Shown: positions 45,929-57,417, numbered from the stretch's first letter. The stretch is DNA of 64,000 bases from Orobanche coerulescens (GCA_033398695.1 CM065815.1:140599001-140663000); one strand, 5' to 3'. A program made the numbers and translations. Notes: generated from the sequence alone by a model not told the origin.

Positions 45929-47150
45929 ATGCCGGCTATAAGATTTCATTGCCCCTTTATTGGTCTAAATGGATGTCGGGATGGTGGCGGGAATGGTCTT
46001 ACTAGAACCTCTTTGATCACACATCTTTGGGATCGGCATTTTTGTGTTGATGCTCAGGATGTCACTAGGCAATCTCTTTTGTCGGATTTGGCTATTTTCG
46101 AAAGGGCGGAGGTTACTCTTAAGCGTATGGATTTGTGGTTATGTGGTTCTTGTTTCAAAACGCATACCTTCCGGACTAAGTGTCGTCATGGTACGGGGTC
46201 TGATTTTGTGTCTCCTCCTGATTGTGGTGATGGTATTGTTCGGTTCGTGTTATATGATCTTCCCTAACCACAAGTTACTCTCCAGGTAGCCATTGTTGAG
46301 GATTCGGTTTTGGATGTGCTTGGTGGTTTTGATTTACCTCTTCTTGATACCTTATTCTCTAAGGGATTGCGGACTGTCAAATCTATCCCTCCCAAATGTC
46401 GGTTGGAGTTCTCTCGTGCTTTGAAAAGAGCTCTTGATAAGGTGATCTGCACGCCTGATGACATTTCTTGTAGGGTTAGTTTACTTGTCCTGCCGCTTTG
46501 TCTACTTAAAACCTTTTGCCCGAGGAGTAGTCATGAGAGTAGGTCGGTCACTAAGCGTCAACGCCAGGAAGAGTATATTGTTAATGCTATTCATGCTTGG
46601 GGTTCTCCTGGTGGTAGTTTGCAGGTTGTGCGTGAGGTTTTAGCTGAACCTCCTCCATCATGGTCTTCCATTGATGATGATCGCTTGGATTTGGGTGATC
46701 GTAATGTCAAGCAATGTAAGAGGAAGATTTGTGATGTCCATTATACTGCTGCGGTCAGAGTTCTTTCGTCTTCTGGTGTTGCACCTTATGATGTTTCTAC
46801 TCTTGAAGACTTAAAAGCTAAGCACCCTTTTCAGTCTGCTCCTCTCTTGCCTGATATACCTATTGATCATCATCACCTTACCGCATCCCCTTCTACCGTT
46901 CTTGACATGATCAAGAGTTTCCCTCGTGGTACTTCTTGTGGGCGAGATGGGTTGCGTGCCCAACACCTTTTGGATTGTTTTAGTGGTGTAGATGTGGCTA
47001 TTTCTGACGAGTTGATTGCTTCTATTACCCAAGTGGTGAACCTCTTTCTTGCTGGTAACTGTCCGAGGGCGTTGGGTGAGTATATTGCTAGTGCTCCTCT
47101 CACACCCTTAGTCAAACCAGGAGGGGTATCCGTCTATTCTTTGTTGGGAC
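45929..47150 (+). pseudogene. LINE ORF, N-terminal part: zinc-finger region and start of RT
   Basis: I favour ATG 45929 (MPAIRFHCPFIG) because the zinc-finger sequence starts there. It shows a C2H2-like finger with spacing C-x7-C-x15-H-x4-H (CPFIGLNGC..LITHLWDRH) and a second Cys/His cluster (CGSCFKTHTFRTKCRH). No AP-endonuclease motif is present. A TAA at 46265-46267 interrupts the frame; the same frame then stays open from 46268 to ~47125 and includes FPRGTSCGRDGLRAQHLLD and TPLVKPGG, typical of RT motifs 0-1. A shift near 47125-47140 (VWRRLV follows) leads into the next frame. Two lesions only; the second falls where CTG is expected. Confidence 0.75.
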
Positions 47151-47151
47151 T

Positions 47152-49107
47152 GTGTGGAGGCGTTTAGTTTCCAAGGTTTGTGCTTCTATGATTGGCCACT
47201 CTTCAGCCAGGTATTTCGATGATTTACAACTTGGTGTTGGGGTGTCGGGGGGAGGTGAAGCTATTCTTCATGATGTGAACCGTTTGGTTGAGGACCGTGG
47301 TTGTGAGGTTGGTCTGTCCATGTTGTTGGTTGATTTTAGGAACGCTTTCAACATGGTGGACCGAGCTGTTATGTTACGTGAGGTTCGTTTGCATTTCCGG
47401 CTATTTCACGGTGGGTGGAATTACATTACTCGATCTGCTAGATTATATTATGGTGAGCATACTCTTTGGTCTCATCAAGGTGTGCAACAAGGTGATCCGC
47501 TTGGGCCTCTTCTTTTCGCTTTAGTTTTACATCCTTTGGCATGTAAGATTAGAGATTATTTTGACCTTTCTTTTCAAGCTTGGTATTTGGATGATGGCAC
47601 TATTATTGGTGATACCTTGGTTGTGGGTAAGGTTTTAGAGTTGATTATCGCAGACGGACCTTGTCGTGGTTTACACCTCAATGTTGATAAAACTGAAATT
47701 TTTTGGCCACAAGAGGACCCCAGAAGCAGGTATGATGGTGTTTTTCCCCCTAATATTTCTCGTCCCTCACATGGTGTTAAATTATTGGGTGGACCTGTTA
47801 GTGTGGATTTTGAGTTTGGTAGTAAGATGGTCCTGAAAAGGGTTGCTAAAACTATTGAACTTATGGAGGCAGTTGCCAAACTCAATGACCCTCAATGCGA
47901 GTTGTTGTTACTCCGTACATGTGCTGGTATTTCTAAGCTCTATTTTTCTATGCGCACATGTTCTCCTCGGGTCTTTGAGTGCGCTCAGGTTTCTTTTGAT
48001 GCGGCACTTCGTTCTTCTTTGGAGCGTATTGTCACTGCTTCTGGGCCTGGTTTTGGCGACTGGCAGTGGAGACTCGCCACCTTACCTTTTGCTTTTGGGG
48101 GACTTGGTTTATATTCTGCAGGTGATGTTTTGAACTATGCCTTCCTTGCTTCTAGACTTCAATCAGCTGACCTACAGACTAAGCTTCTTTATGGTTCTGG
48201 TATTGTAACTGCTGGTCCCTCCTTTGATGATGCTCTATGTACTTTCAATGCGAATATGGATATTGACCTTTTGAGTAACCCTACCGAGGTCGCTGCCCCC
48301 AAACTTATGAAGAAATTGGCAGATATATATTTCGGTCGAGTTTCCCAAACTGTTGAATCTACTTTCCATCTTTCCCCTCGACAGATGGCGTTATGGAGTT
48401 CTCTAAAGGAGGATCATACTTCGGATTGGCTTAGGGTGGCTCCGATATCTGGATTGGGGCAAACTATGAATGCCAGGGCTTATCGTTGTGTCTTGTGCTA
48501 TCGTCTGGGTGTTCCGCTTTTCCTTTGTTCGAGTCTGTTACGCTGCTCTAAGGTTTTTCCTGGAGATATCTACGGGGACCACGCTGTTTCGTGTGCGGGT
48601 ATTGTTGGCATTAAACATCGGCATAACCTTGTGCGTGACGTTCTTGTTGACATATGCTCTCGGTCAGGGATTTCTGCTCGTAAGGAGGTGGATATTGGGC
48701 TTTTCGGAGATGGGGACAGATCTTTACGTCCGGCTGACATATTACTCTACTCTTGGGAGAGTGGACGTGACGTATGTGTTGATCTTACGGGTTCGTCGCC
48801 TTTGACGCAATCCGGGTTGATTGACTTTATACCGGGGCATGCGATAAGTGATGCTGCACAGCGTAAACGTGTCAAGTACGATGCTAAATGTGCGGATATT
48901 GGATATGGGTTTCTCCCCTTCTCCTTTTCTTCTTTTGGAGAACTTGAGAAAGATGGGGTTACCTTACTTAAGCGCATTCGACGATTCTCTATGACTCAGG
49001 ACATTGGTGCGCGTGCAGCAGTTCATATTTTTAATAGGATTGGATTTGCCATTGCTAGAGGTGTGGGGGCTCAGTTAGTTTCGAGGCTTCCCACTAATTT
49101 TTTGTAA
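47152..49107 (+). pseudogene. LINE ORF: reverse transcriptase, Cys/His knuckle and restriction-like endonuclease-like domain
   Basis: 651 codons without a stop. RT: VDFRNAFNMVDR (Asp ~61), HQGVQQGDPLGPLLFAL, WYLDDG (catalytic DD ~147-148), LHLNVDKTE, GVKLLGGP. A thumb-like region follows. The C-terminal part has a Cys/His knuckle (C446, C449, C465, GDH at 475-477, C481), then KHRHN (488-492), RPADILL (526-532), DVCVDLTGSSP (540-550) and RKRVKYDAKC. This order (knuckle, R-H, PD-like, D) resembles the restriction-like endonuclease of R2-type LINEs; I infer homology from motifs only. Target-primed reverse transcription would nick the target and copy the RNA there. Length fits a complete C-terminus. 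A domesticated or degraded copy is less likely given the clean frame. Confidence 0.75.
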
Positions 49108-49476
49108 TCCTATAATAATAATAATAATAATTATAAAATTAATAATAACAATGGTAATAATTAATAATATCGATACTAATAATAATATCGAAAGTAATAT
49201 AAATGATGATATATAAATATAATGAAGATAAAAATATTAATACTATTAATATTAATATCGTTCCTATTATAAATATTATAATAATAATAATACCTTTAAT
49301 TATCATAAAAATGACTAATATTAAATGTTTTGAAATTAACTTGAGAAATTGACTCGGGCTAGGACTTGTGATACGTCGAACTAAATATTCATGATTCCTT
49401 AAATGAAATTAAATAACATGAAATGCATTATAATATTATTATAATTAATAATATTACATTATAAAAATGACGGGTA

Positions 49477-50640
49477 TTACATCCTACCCCTCTTAGAAAA
49501 ATTTTCGTCCTCGAAAATAAATGATATACCTTGATTGAAGAAATTCGGATAACGAGCTTGAAGTTCCTCTTCGCGCTCCCAAGTAGCTTCATCCTGGGTG
49601 TGGTTACGCCATTGGATCTTGACGAACACCTTCTCTTTATTCCTCAATTGCCGGACTGATCGATCGAGAATCAGTTCTGGTTGTTCTTCATAGGTAAGGT
49701 CTTTGTTCAACTGCACGGCGGTATAGTTGATGACGTGGTTGGGATCGTGCACATACTTTCTCAACAATGATACATGGAAGACGTTGTGCACAGCCGAAAG
49801 TTCTGGGGGTAAAGCCAAACGGTAAGCTAACTCTCCAATCCGCTCGAGGATTTCGAACGGTCCAATATACCTTGGTCTCAACTTGCTCCTCGGACCAAAA
49901 CGAACAATTCCCTTGGTAGGAGATACCTTCAGGAATACTTTGTCGCCAACACAGAATTCGAAATCTTTCCTACGCTTGTCGGCGTAAGGCTTATGACGGT
50001 CCTGGGCTATCTTGATCCTCTCACGAATCTTATCCACCATGCCAACTGTTTGCTCGATCATCTCGGGACCTAAAATCCTCCTTTCTCCTACCTCATCCCA
50101 ATACAGTGGTGATCGACACTTCCTACCATATAGGGCTTCATACGGTGCCATATCGATCGTCGACTGGTAACTGTTGTTGTAAGCAAATTCTACCAAAGGC
50201 AACAGTCGTTCCCAATTATTTCCTATATCTAGCACACATGCTCGCAACATATCCTCAAGGATCTGGATGGTCCTCTCGGACTGACCATCAGTTTGAGGAT
50301 GATAAGCCGTACTAAAATTCAACTGCGTTCCCAAAGCTTCTTGCAAACTCTCCCAAAAACGTGATGTGAAACGAGTATCCCTATCGGATACTATAGAGAC
50401 TGGCACTCCATGCAACTTAATAATCTCCCTGATATACAGTTGAGCATACTGATCCATTCGAAAGTTCATCTTAACTGGGAGAAAATGAGCTGACTTTGTG
50501 AGTCGGTCGACAACAACCCAAATAGCGTGATTTCCTCTTTCCGTTCGAGGCAAACCTACCACAAAGTCCATCGTAATGTGTTCTCATTTCCATTCTGGGA
50601 TATGAAGTGACTTAAGTAATCCAAAGGGGCGTTGGTGTTC
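49477..50640 (-). pseudogene. pol: Integrase core and chromodomain-like tail of D
   Basis: 364 codons clean from MDFVVGLPRTERG (50571). Core: WVVVDRLTKSAHFLP, IVSDRDTRFTSRFW, TDGQSERTIQILEDMLRA; all three acidic residues are present. Then AYNNSYQSTIDMAPYEALYG, YIGPFEILERIGELAYRLAL and the tail VKIQWRNHTQDEATWEREEELQARYPNFF, a chromodomain-like ending. It runs through the PPT and stops just inside the LTR. The join to the zinc domain (PEWKWEHIT) is readable without interruption apart from the TAG listed upstream. It is the most intact integrase in the window. Confidence 0.93.
49482..49499 (-). other. Polypurine tract of element D
   Basis: The plus strand TCCTACCCCTCTTAGAAA is the reverse complement of a purine tract abutting the LTR end at 49481. 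Confidence 0.86.
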
Positions 50641-50652
50641 TGCCTTCACTTG

Positions 50653-51171
50653 CTAACAAACAATACACTTTCTGACAAAGTCTGCCACATCTCTCTTCAA
50701 ACCTTCCCACCAAAATGTCCCCTTAAGATCTTGATACATCTTTGTACTCCCAGGGTGTGCTGTATATGGAGTACTATGTGCCTCCTTCAATATAGCTTCT
50801 CTCAACTTAACAATATTGGGCACACAAATCCTCCCTTCATAATACATCGTGCCATCATCGGACACGCTAAAGCCTTTATTCTCACCTGAAAGAGTACGTT
50901 CTTTCATCTTGACCAAGAAGTCGTCCTCTCCTTGACCTTCTTTGATTTGTTCTCTCAAGGTTGGTTGTACCACCAAACTAGCCAATAATGACTCAACTGG
51001 ACTCGATGGTGTAGCCATCTCAAGGTTCATCCTTGCAAATTCCTTGACCAAGCTTCCCTCCTTGGTGAACAGACAAGTTAGGTCTCCTCTCGCCTTACGG
51101 CTTAGTGCATCAGCAACTACGTTTGCTTTACCGGGGTGATAATGAATTGTACAATCGTAGTCTTTGACCAA
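50653..51171 (-). pseudogene. pol: RNase H end and integrase zinc domain of D
   Basis: It starts in [25 protein letters not shown] and ends CIVC at a TAG (50653-50655). A and C have CQQVK at this point, so this is a CAG to TAG change of a Gln codon. The HHCC His pair is in EAHSTPYTAHPGSTKMY. Upstream the frame shifts at ~51170 inside [10 protein letters not shown]. Confidence 0.9.
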
Positions 51172-52205
51172 CTCAAGCCATGTCTTTGCCTCATATTTAA
51201 TTCCTTACGTGTGAAAATATATTTCGGACTTTTGTGGTACGTATAGATTTCACACTTACCTCCATATAGGTAATGCCTCCAAATCTTCAAGGCATGAACT
51301 ACCGCTAATTCCAAATCATGAGTAGGATAGTTCGGCTCGTGCGGTTTCAACTGTCTCGAAGCATAGGCAACTACCTTGCCCTCTTGCATTAATACACATC
51401 CTAAACCTTGTTTGGATGCATCACTGTAGATGACAAATTCTTTCGTCGGATCGGGAATCGTCAATACTGGTGCAGCAATTAATCTTTGCTTAAGTTCTTG
51501 GAAACTCCTTTCGCATTTCTCATTCCATAAGAAAGCTTCCCCCTTCCTAGTCAACTTAGTCATCGGTGCAGCTATCTTCGAAAATCCCTCGATGAATCTC
51601 CGATAATAACCGGCTAATCCCAAGAAGCTTCGAACTTCATTCGCATTACTCGGTACTTTCCAATCATTGACTGCCTCAACTTTAATCGGGTCAACCTCAA
51701 TTCCTTTAGAAGTGACCACATGACCCAAAAATGCAACTCGGTTAAGCCAGAATTCGCACTTGTTGAATTTCGCATATAACTTCTCCTTGCGCAGTATTCC
51801 CAATACCGTTCTAAGATGCTGCTCATGTTCAACCTTGGTCTTCGAATATACAAGTATGTCATCAATAAACACAATGACAAACTTATCCAAATAAGGTTGA
51901 AATACACGGTTCATGAGGTCCATGAATACCGCTGGCGCATTAGTCAAACCAAATGGCATCACTATAAATTCATAATGTCCATAACGAGTTCGAAATGCGG
52001 TCTTCGGGATATCATCACTCTTAATCCTCAGCTGGTGATATCCGGATCTCAAATCTATCTTCGAAAATACTCCCGACCCTCCAAGTTGATCGAATAGGTC
52101 CTCTATTCTAGAAAGTGGATATTTATTCTTTATCGTGAGTCGATTAAGTTCACGATAGTCAATACACATCCTCAAACTTCCGTCCTTTTTCTTCACGAAG
52201 AGCAC
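51117..52205 (-). pseudogene. pol: Reverse transcriptase and most of RNase H of D
   Basis: The frame has [62 protein letters not shown] (catalytic FIDD), [30 protein letters not shown], then RNase [12 protein letters not shown] and [21 protein letters not shown] carries changes at two conserved RNase H positions (TDHK is TYHK here), so RNase H may be inactive even if the frame were right. A shift occurs at ~51175. Confidence 0.92.
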
Positions 52206-52894
52206 TGGCGCACCCCATGGCGAAACACTCGGTCGGATAAATCCAGTCGGCAGTTCTGAGTTGGACCTTCAGCTCTTGCAATTCCTTAGGCGCCATCCTA
52301 TAGGGAGCCTTCGATATTGGTGCCGCTCCTGGCACTAGATCAATCGAGAACTCAACTTGATGATTCGGTGGAACTCCGGGCAAGTCTTCGGGAAAGACAT
52401 CTGGATACTCTTTGACGATAGGTACATCAGCTACCGTCTTCTCCGAAGTCGTTTTCCCCATCACGTTCACCAAAAATCCTTGGCAATCACTCTTCTTCAG
52501 CATCTTCACAGCTTTCATGGCAGAAATCACCTTGAGTCTTCCGTGTCTAACTCCCTCGAATACGGTCTTGACATCAACGGACGGACATAAAGTTACTCTC
52601 CTTTCGGAGCATTCAACTACAGCTCTATGCTTGTCCAAACAATCCATACCCAAAATGACATCAAAATCGCTAAGTTCCACTATGTGCAAGTTGGCTAAGA
52701 AGCTATGATCATTAATCTCTATCTTCACATTGTTAGTTATCGAGTCTACACGCACTACTCCCCCCGCAGGCATGCTAACTAACAAAGATCTAGGGGCTTT
52801 ACTACTTCTACAACCAATCATAGTACAAAGCTTCCTAGAGATGAATGAATGAGACGCACCCGTATCGAACAACACCAAAGCAGGAATATTTGCA
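52159..52894 (-). pseudogene. pol: Protease and start of RT of D
   Basis: Reads LVLFDTGASHSFISRKLC (active-site Asp in DTGA), the VILGMDCLDKH motif, then IVKEYPDVFPEDLPGVPPNHQVEF and [14 protein letters not shown]. The frame then shifts near 52245, where plus-strand CAGTCGGCAGTTCTGAG stands in for the conserved QLxELLDKGxIRPS. It is in frame with gag apart from a TGA at 52897-52899, which by position is probably a CGA to TGA change. Confidence 0.9.
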
Positions 52895-52896
52895 AC

Positions 52897-53889
52897 TCAT
52901 AACATACCTGACATGGTTTGGGGTTCAGTCTCTGCTTCAGCCTCGGCCATGCTATACACTCGAGCTCTGCCTCCTGAGCCTTGACCTTGCACATTATTGC
53001 CTGGGCCCTTTCCTATCTTCGGACACACTGGGGCCAGGTGTCCTTCCTCACGGCAATAGTAGCACCGCCTCTGACCAAGCATACATGCACCTTTATGTCC
53101 CTTGCCACAAGTAGCACATGTAGGGTTAGTTGACTGGGGTTTCACCCCTAAAGGTCCAGTCTTAACAATCTTCTTGTTACCACCTCCTTGATCGTGCCAC
53201 TTGCGCTTGTTATTTGTTGCAACTGGTGGTGCCCTAGCCTTCTCCACATCTAAACTAGCAGAAATGTCCTCGGCCCTTGAAACGGCTTCATTGTAGCTCA
53301 AACGACCATGACCAGCCAAATGGTGGCGAATCCGGTCACGAAGTCCATCCCGGAATTTCTGAGACTTCATATCATCTGTCTCGACCATGTGGGGAGCGAA
53401 ACGGCACATATGGTTAAATTTGCGCTCATACTCGGTGACCGACATTCCACCTTGGGTCAGATCAAGGAACTCCTTCTGCATCTTGATCTTGTATGCTCTT
53501 GGGTAGTACTTTTCCATGATCGTCTCCTTAAACTGATCCCAAGTGAATGTGTCTTTCTCGTCTTGAGTCTTGAGCCTCCACACTCCCATCCACCATGTCC
53601 GAGCATCTTCCTTAAGCTGGAACACGGCACATGACACCTTCTGAGCGTCGGTGCACGCCATGTAGTCAAAAATGCTATCTAGATTCATCAACCATTCCTC
53701 TATGGTTGCTGGTCCCTCACGACCAAGAAAGACAGGCGGCTTGAAGTGGTTGAACCTCTTAATAACTTGAGCTTGAGCCTGCTCAGGGTTATTAGGCGGT
53801 ACGATAGTCGCGCCTTGAAGCAAGGTGGCCAATCCAGCCAAGAGTTGATCTTGTGTGGGTGGGGCATTGCGATTTCCGCGGTTAGCCAT
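52897..53889 (-). CDS. gag: Gag of element D, nearly intact
   Basis: ATG at 53889 follows the PBS/leader. 330 codons: FKPPVFLGREGPATIEEWL, CAVFQLKEDARTWW, FTWDQFKETIMEKYYP (the Tekay-type capsid motif), YERKFNHMCRFAPHMVETDD, FRDGLRDRI, then a basic linker, a damaged first knuckle (CATCGKGHKGAC) and a second (CYYCREEGHLAPVC). It ends at a premature TGA in the linker to protease (RVYSMAEAEAE follows the knuckle), so gag itself is whole while gag-pol translation would stop. Gag forms the particle and binds RNA. The CHH spacing in the first knuckle is unusual. Confidence 0.9.
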   Translation of the reverse strand: MANRGNRNAPPTQDQLLAGLATLLQGATIVPPNNPEQAQAQVIKRFNHFKPPVFLGREGPATIEEWLMNLDSIFDYMACTDAQKVSCAVFQLKEDARTWWMGVWRLKTQDEKDTFTWDQFKETIMEKYYPRAYKIKMQKEFLDLTQGGMSVTEYERKFNHMCRFAPHMVETDDMKSQKFRDGLRDRIRHHLAGHGRLSYNEAVSRAEDISASLDVEKARAPPVATNNKRKWHDQGGGNKKIVKTGPLGVKPQSTNPTCATCGKGHKGACMLGQRRCYYCREEGHLAPVCPKIGKGPGNNVQGQGSGGRARVYSMAEAEAETEPQTMSGML

Positions 53890-54109
53890 GAGTCTGCCAA
53901 CGAGTTGTAAAACTCATGAGTCATTCTAGGTTTGGCCATTCTAACAGTTCGTACACATATATATATATATATAATTATGTAAGTAAAATGAAATGACATA
54001 TGCATGAATAATGAATGAAATTTGGTACCTCAGACGGAGTGACGAAGTGGCGAAGCTGAGAGCATATGATACTTTTACATTTTAGCGAGTCTACAGAAAG
54101 GTAAAACCC

Positions 54110-54121
54110 GCTCTGATACCA
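54110..54121 (-). other. Primer binding site of D
   Basis: The minus strand reads TGGTATCAGAGC, an exact Met-tRNA site, 3 nt from the LTR start at 54125. Confidence 0.93.
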
Positions 54122-54124
54122 CTA

Positions 54125-57100
54125 TGTAACGCCCCGACTTTATAGGGTAAATAATGGGGAAAAATAAATAAAAGGTAAATTTTGAGAAAAATAATTTTCT
54201 TGAGAATATAAAAATTCTCGCCTACAAAGTCGAGTCGCTACAAGGACATAAAAATAAATACCTTTAAATAAGGTTACATTTCATCATAAATACGAGGTAA
54301 AAATTTGTGGCGGAAGAAAATAAATCATAATTTAATATTTCTAGTCAAAGTTTCCCCAAAAGTTTCAAAATAGTTGACATAAAGAAACATCATATAATAA
54401 TTTCATCTTTCATATGCCCTCTCGGCTTGCTCCTTCGTCCATACGGCTCGGTTCAACCTGCAGGTTCAATAAAGGTGGGGGTGAGCTTCCTTCAGCTCGT
54501 GGAAATCACACTGATCACAGTAATATACAATCTCATGGAAAGCATAACATGAATAATCTATCACATTTTTCCTCAACGTAATTGCATACTCACAATATTA
54601 CGTATAGCATGAATCGAGCACGCATACACGAATATTGAGGTTGCGCAGGTGCCCCCGCAACAACATCAAACATAAACACAATACCACATAACATGAATCG
54701 AGCACGCATGTGAATATTGAGGTTGCGCAGGTGTCCCCGCAACAACATATATCTTAAGATAGCCTCTTACGAAAAACAGGTTAGCACGAATTACAACGTG
54801 CATAAAAATTTTAAACATGAATAGAAGATCACATACAGTCAATTAAAGCACTTAAAGTGATAGTGAAAATTCCCACCTGAATAAATGATGATGATGATGT
54901 CTGACTGAAATGAATGTGCTCGACTCACAGTCCTAAGCCCGTAAATCCTTGACAAAGTCTACATATAATAATAATAATAATAATAATAATTAAAATCCTT
55001 ACAATTTATTATTTATATAATAAATGAAAGGATATGAATATCACTATATAATAACTGAAAATAAATTATAATTGTTCATTAATATTAACCGAAGAGTTAA
55101 CATTATTAATGACTGAAATTAAAATACTTGTGCATAATTTCAAATTAATTATTAATATTAATTGAAGTTCAACATTTTAATGTTTCGGTCAAAATAGGAT
55201 TTAATTGAAGTTTGAACGTTGACTGGGGGTCAAATTGTAAGAGTTTGGAAGCTGATTGGGTTACAATCGAGTTAATTAAACTGTCTGAGACTGAATTGAA
55301 GGATACTGGAAAACGTGAGGACTAACATGCAAAGCCCTAATTTCTCGCGGGTATATAAACCCTTAAATCTAATCCTCAGCCGACAAGAACTCATTTCACC
55401 TCCCGCATCTCCCTTTTCTCACTCTGCCCTCTCCTCTCTCTAACCTGACCTTCGGTCGACACGTCTCCTTCTTCACCTCCCATTTCTTCTTGTCTGTTCC
55501 TCACCCCAAAACTCTCCCTCTCATCTCACCTCTCCAATCGGCCGGAAGTAACAGGCAGAAACCCACACATAACATATAAAACATAAAACTCACCCACACA
55601 CACGCGAAGCAGATGAACTTCCACTGGAAAATCGCACCGAGAAGAACGCACGCACACAGGCTACATCTGAAACAAGCACACCCACCGTGGTGGATTGGAA
55701 ATCGACCGGCGAAGTGGTCGCGGTGCGGCGGCGAGGCGGTTTCCGATTCGATCAATTAAGGCTCTGAGATGGCATTTGAAAAAAAATCGGGATGTAAGGT
55801 TCGGACTGCTCATAGCGGCCGTTCGCCGGCGGAGCTGGTTCCGGACTTCAAGCAAGTATGATTCTAGTGTTGATACAACCGGGTCGTGGGCTCTGAGTCA
55901 AACGAACTCAGTCAAACATGTAAGTCGGATTTTAGTTTGTTTTGATTCGGGTTGTAGTTGGTTTTCGGCTGATATGGGTTTCTGGTGAATTTCCGAATTT
56001 GAATTCGGGTTTGAATGGCTTGAAGGGTTGAAGGAGTTTTTGGTTGATGATGGGTTACGTTCGGAATTTGTGCTATGGTGTTTTGGGTGCCGGTAGTCAT
56101 AAGAGCATTAATATGATCTGAAAATATGAGAATTGAGTTTAAGATTTGTTTGTTGAATTTATTTTCTGAATTTGAGAATATATGGGAGAACGAATTTTGA
56201 TGGGTTTAACATATACAGGATTAACCAGCGAAAGAAAAAATTGCAAGGATGATGCCCAAGCAGATGAAAAGGAAATTAATTACCTTTTGTTGGAAGAGAA
56301 AACCACTCGTAGGAGATGAAGCCCCGGATATTTGCAGGAGAGAAAAGTTAGGAAGCCGAAGTGCAGATTTAAGAGTTGTAGTTGCGGCGACGTGAGAAAA
56401 GTTGTCTTCTGGGAACAATTCTTCTTGTAGCTTCGGCCGATTTGGGGATGATGTATATTTTTGTTATGCTTCTGTTTTGTGTATTCTTTTTTTTTTCTTT
56501 TTTTTTTTGTTGTGGAACGAAGAAGAAGAAGAAGAAGAAGAAGAAGAAGAAGACGGCGCTGGGAAGAAAAGGTGTATTCTGTGTTGTATGTGTTGTATTG
56601 TGTATTTGTACAGTAGAAGCTGTATATTTATACTGTAGGTTTAGGGTTAGGGTTAATTAATTTCTTTTTGGGCTTGTATTAATTTCCTGGGTTTGTAATA
56701 TTATTATGGGTCAGCACAATGTGTATTTGGGCCAATGATAAAAACAATAATAATAATGCTAATAATAATAATAATAATTATAAAATTAATAATAACAATG
56801 GTAATAATTAATAATATCGATACTAATAATAATATCGAAAGTAATATAAATGATGATATATAAATATAATGAAGATAAAAATATTAATACTATTAATATT
56901 AATATCGTTCCTATTATAAATATTATAATAATAATAATACCTTTAATTATCATAAAAATGACTAATATTAAATGTTTTGAAATTAACTTGAGAAATTGAC
57001 TCGGGCTAGGACTTGTGATACGTCGAACTAAATGTTCATGATTCCTTAAATGAAATTAAATAACATGAAATGCATTATAATATTATTATAATTAATAATA

Positions 57101-57128
57101 TTACATTATAAAAATGACGGGTATTACA
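54125..57128 (-). repeat. 5' LTR of element D (3004 bp, uninterrupted)
   Basis: It runs TGTAACGCCCC to GGGTATTACA and carries the same modules as the left LTR, including 84-bp tandem units at about 54611 and 54695 and the shared block at 54456-54485. The (AAT)n tract at ~56753-56780 is the empty LINE target. TSD CCTAG follows. Confidence 0.95.
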
Positions 57129-57133
57129 CCTAG

Positions 57134-57158
57134 CCGGTCTACCACGACCTCTCAACAT
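57134..57158 (-). pseudogene. gag: Start of C's gag, cut by D
   Basis: Minus-strand ATG at 57158 begins MLRGRGRPA, the Gly/Arg-rich start typical of these gags. After about eight codons element D interrupts it; reading resumes at 42747 with more GRGRGRD-type sequence. Confidence 0.75.
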
Positions 57159-57417
57159 ACTGAAGGAAAATAATAAAAGAACAAGATCAGAAAGATTCAC
57201 AATTCACAAGGTTGGTAACACAAGTCACGATTCCGAACAGCGCAAGAAAACGAATTACAGAAATATAAGAGTTCGAGGAGACTTACAGCCACGGGTCGCA
57301 CGAAAAGACGGTAGCATGATGATATTAGGCTCAACGACTGACTCTAATGACGCAACTGACAGACCCAAATTTCACCGACGGCCTAGGTATTCAAAACCTA
57401 ATCTTCGATACCATAAT
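57159..57417 (-). other. Leader and PBS of element C
   Basis: This is untranslated sequence between C's 5' LTR and gag. TGGTATCGAAG on the minus strand at 57403-57413 is a mutated Met-tRNA PBS. No other signal is seen. Confidence 0.72.

Larger units (their letters stand above)
45352..49110 (+). mobile_element. Non-LTR retrotransposon (LINE) with RLE-like C-terminus, inserted at a TAA microsatellite
   Basis: The borders come from comparing D's two LTRs: ...AATAATAATG | insert | TAATAATAAT... It has a GC-rich 5' region with repeated CCCGTTCGCCCTC and GTCGAT(T/C)CAGGTT(T/C)TGGCGG, a single ORF zone ~45929-49107, only ~5 bp of 3' UTR before the TAA tract and no poly(A). It has no LTR and no AP-endonuclease. 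The RT, zinc fingers and C-terminal domain are described separately. Plants are known chiefly for L1 and RTE LINEs, which carry an AP-endonuclease. Confidence 0.82.
42748..49481 (-). repeat. 3' LTR of element D, split by the LINE
   Basis: 42748-45351 plus ~49111-49481 align with 54125-57128. They share an 84-bp tandem repeat (CATGAATCGAGCACGCAT at 43231 and 43315), the shared block (43079-43109), a TATATAAA (43970), a GAA-rich tract (45120-45147) and TAA-rich DNA. The uninterrupted right LTR gives the empty site for the LINE. Confidence 0.93.
42748..57128 (-). mobile_element. Element D: Ty3/gypsy chromovirus (Tekay-like) with ~3 kb LTRs
   Basis: LTRs at 42748-49481 (with a 3.76-kb LINE inside) and 54125-57128 (3004 bp), TSD CCTAG, PBS TGGTATCAGAGC and PPT. 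The minus-strand gag-pol is the best preserved in the window, with one nonsense codon in gag-pro and a few shifts in pol. It is nested in C's gag. Its LTRs differ in family from the others and lack the palindrome array. Confidence 0.95.
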
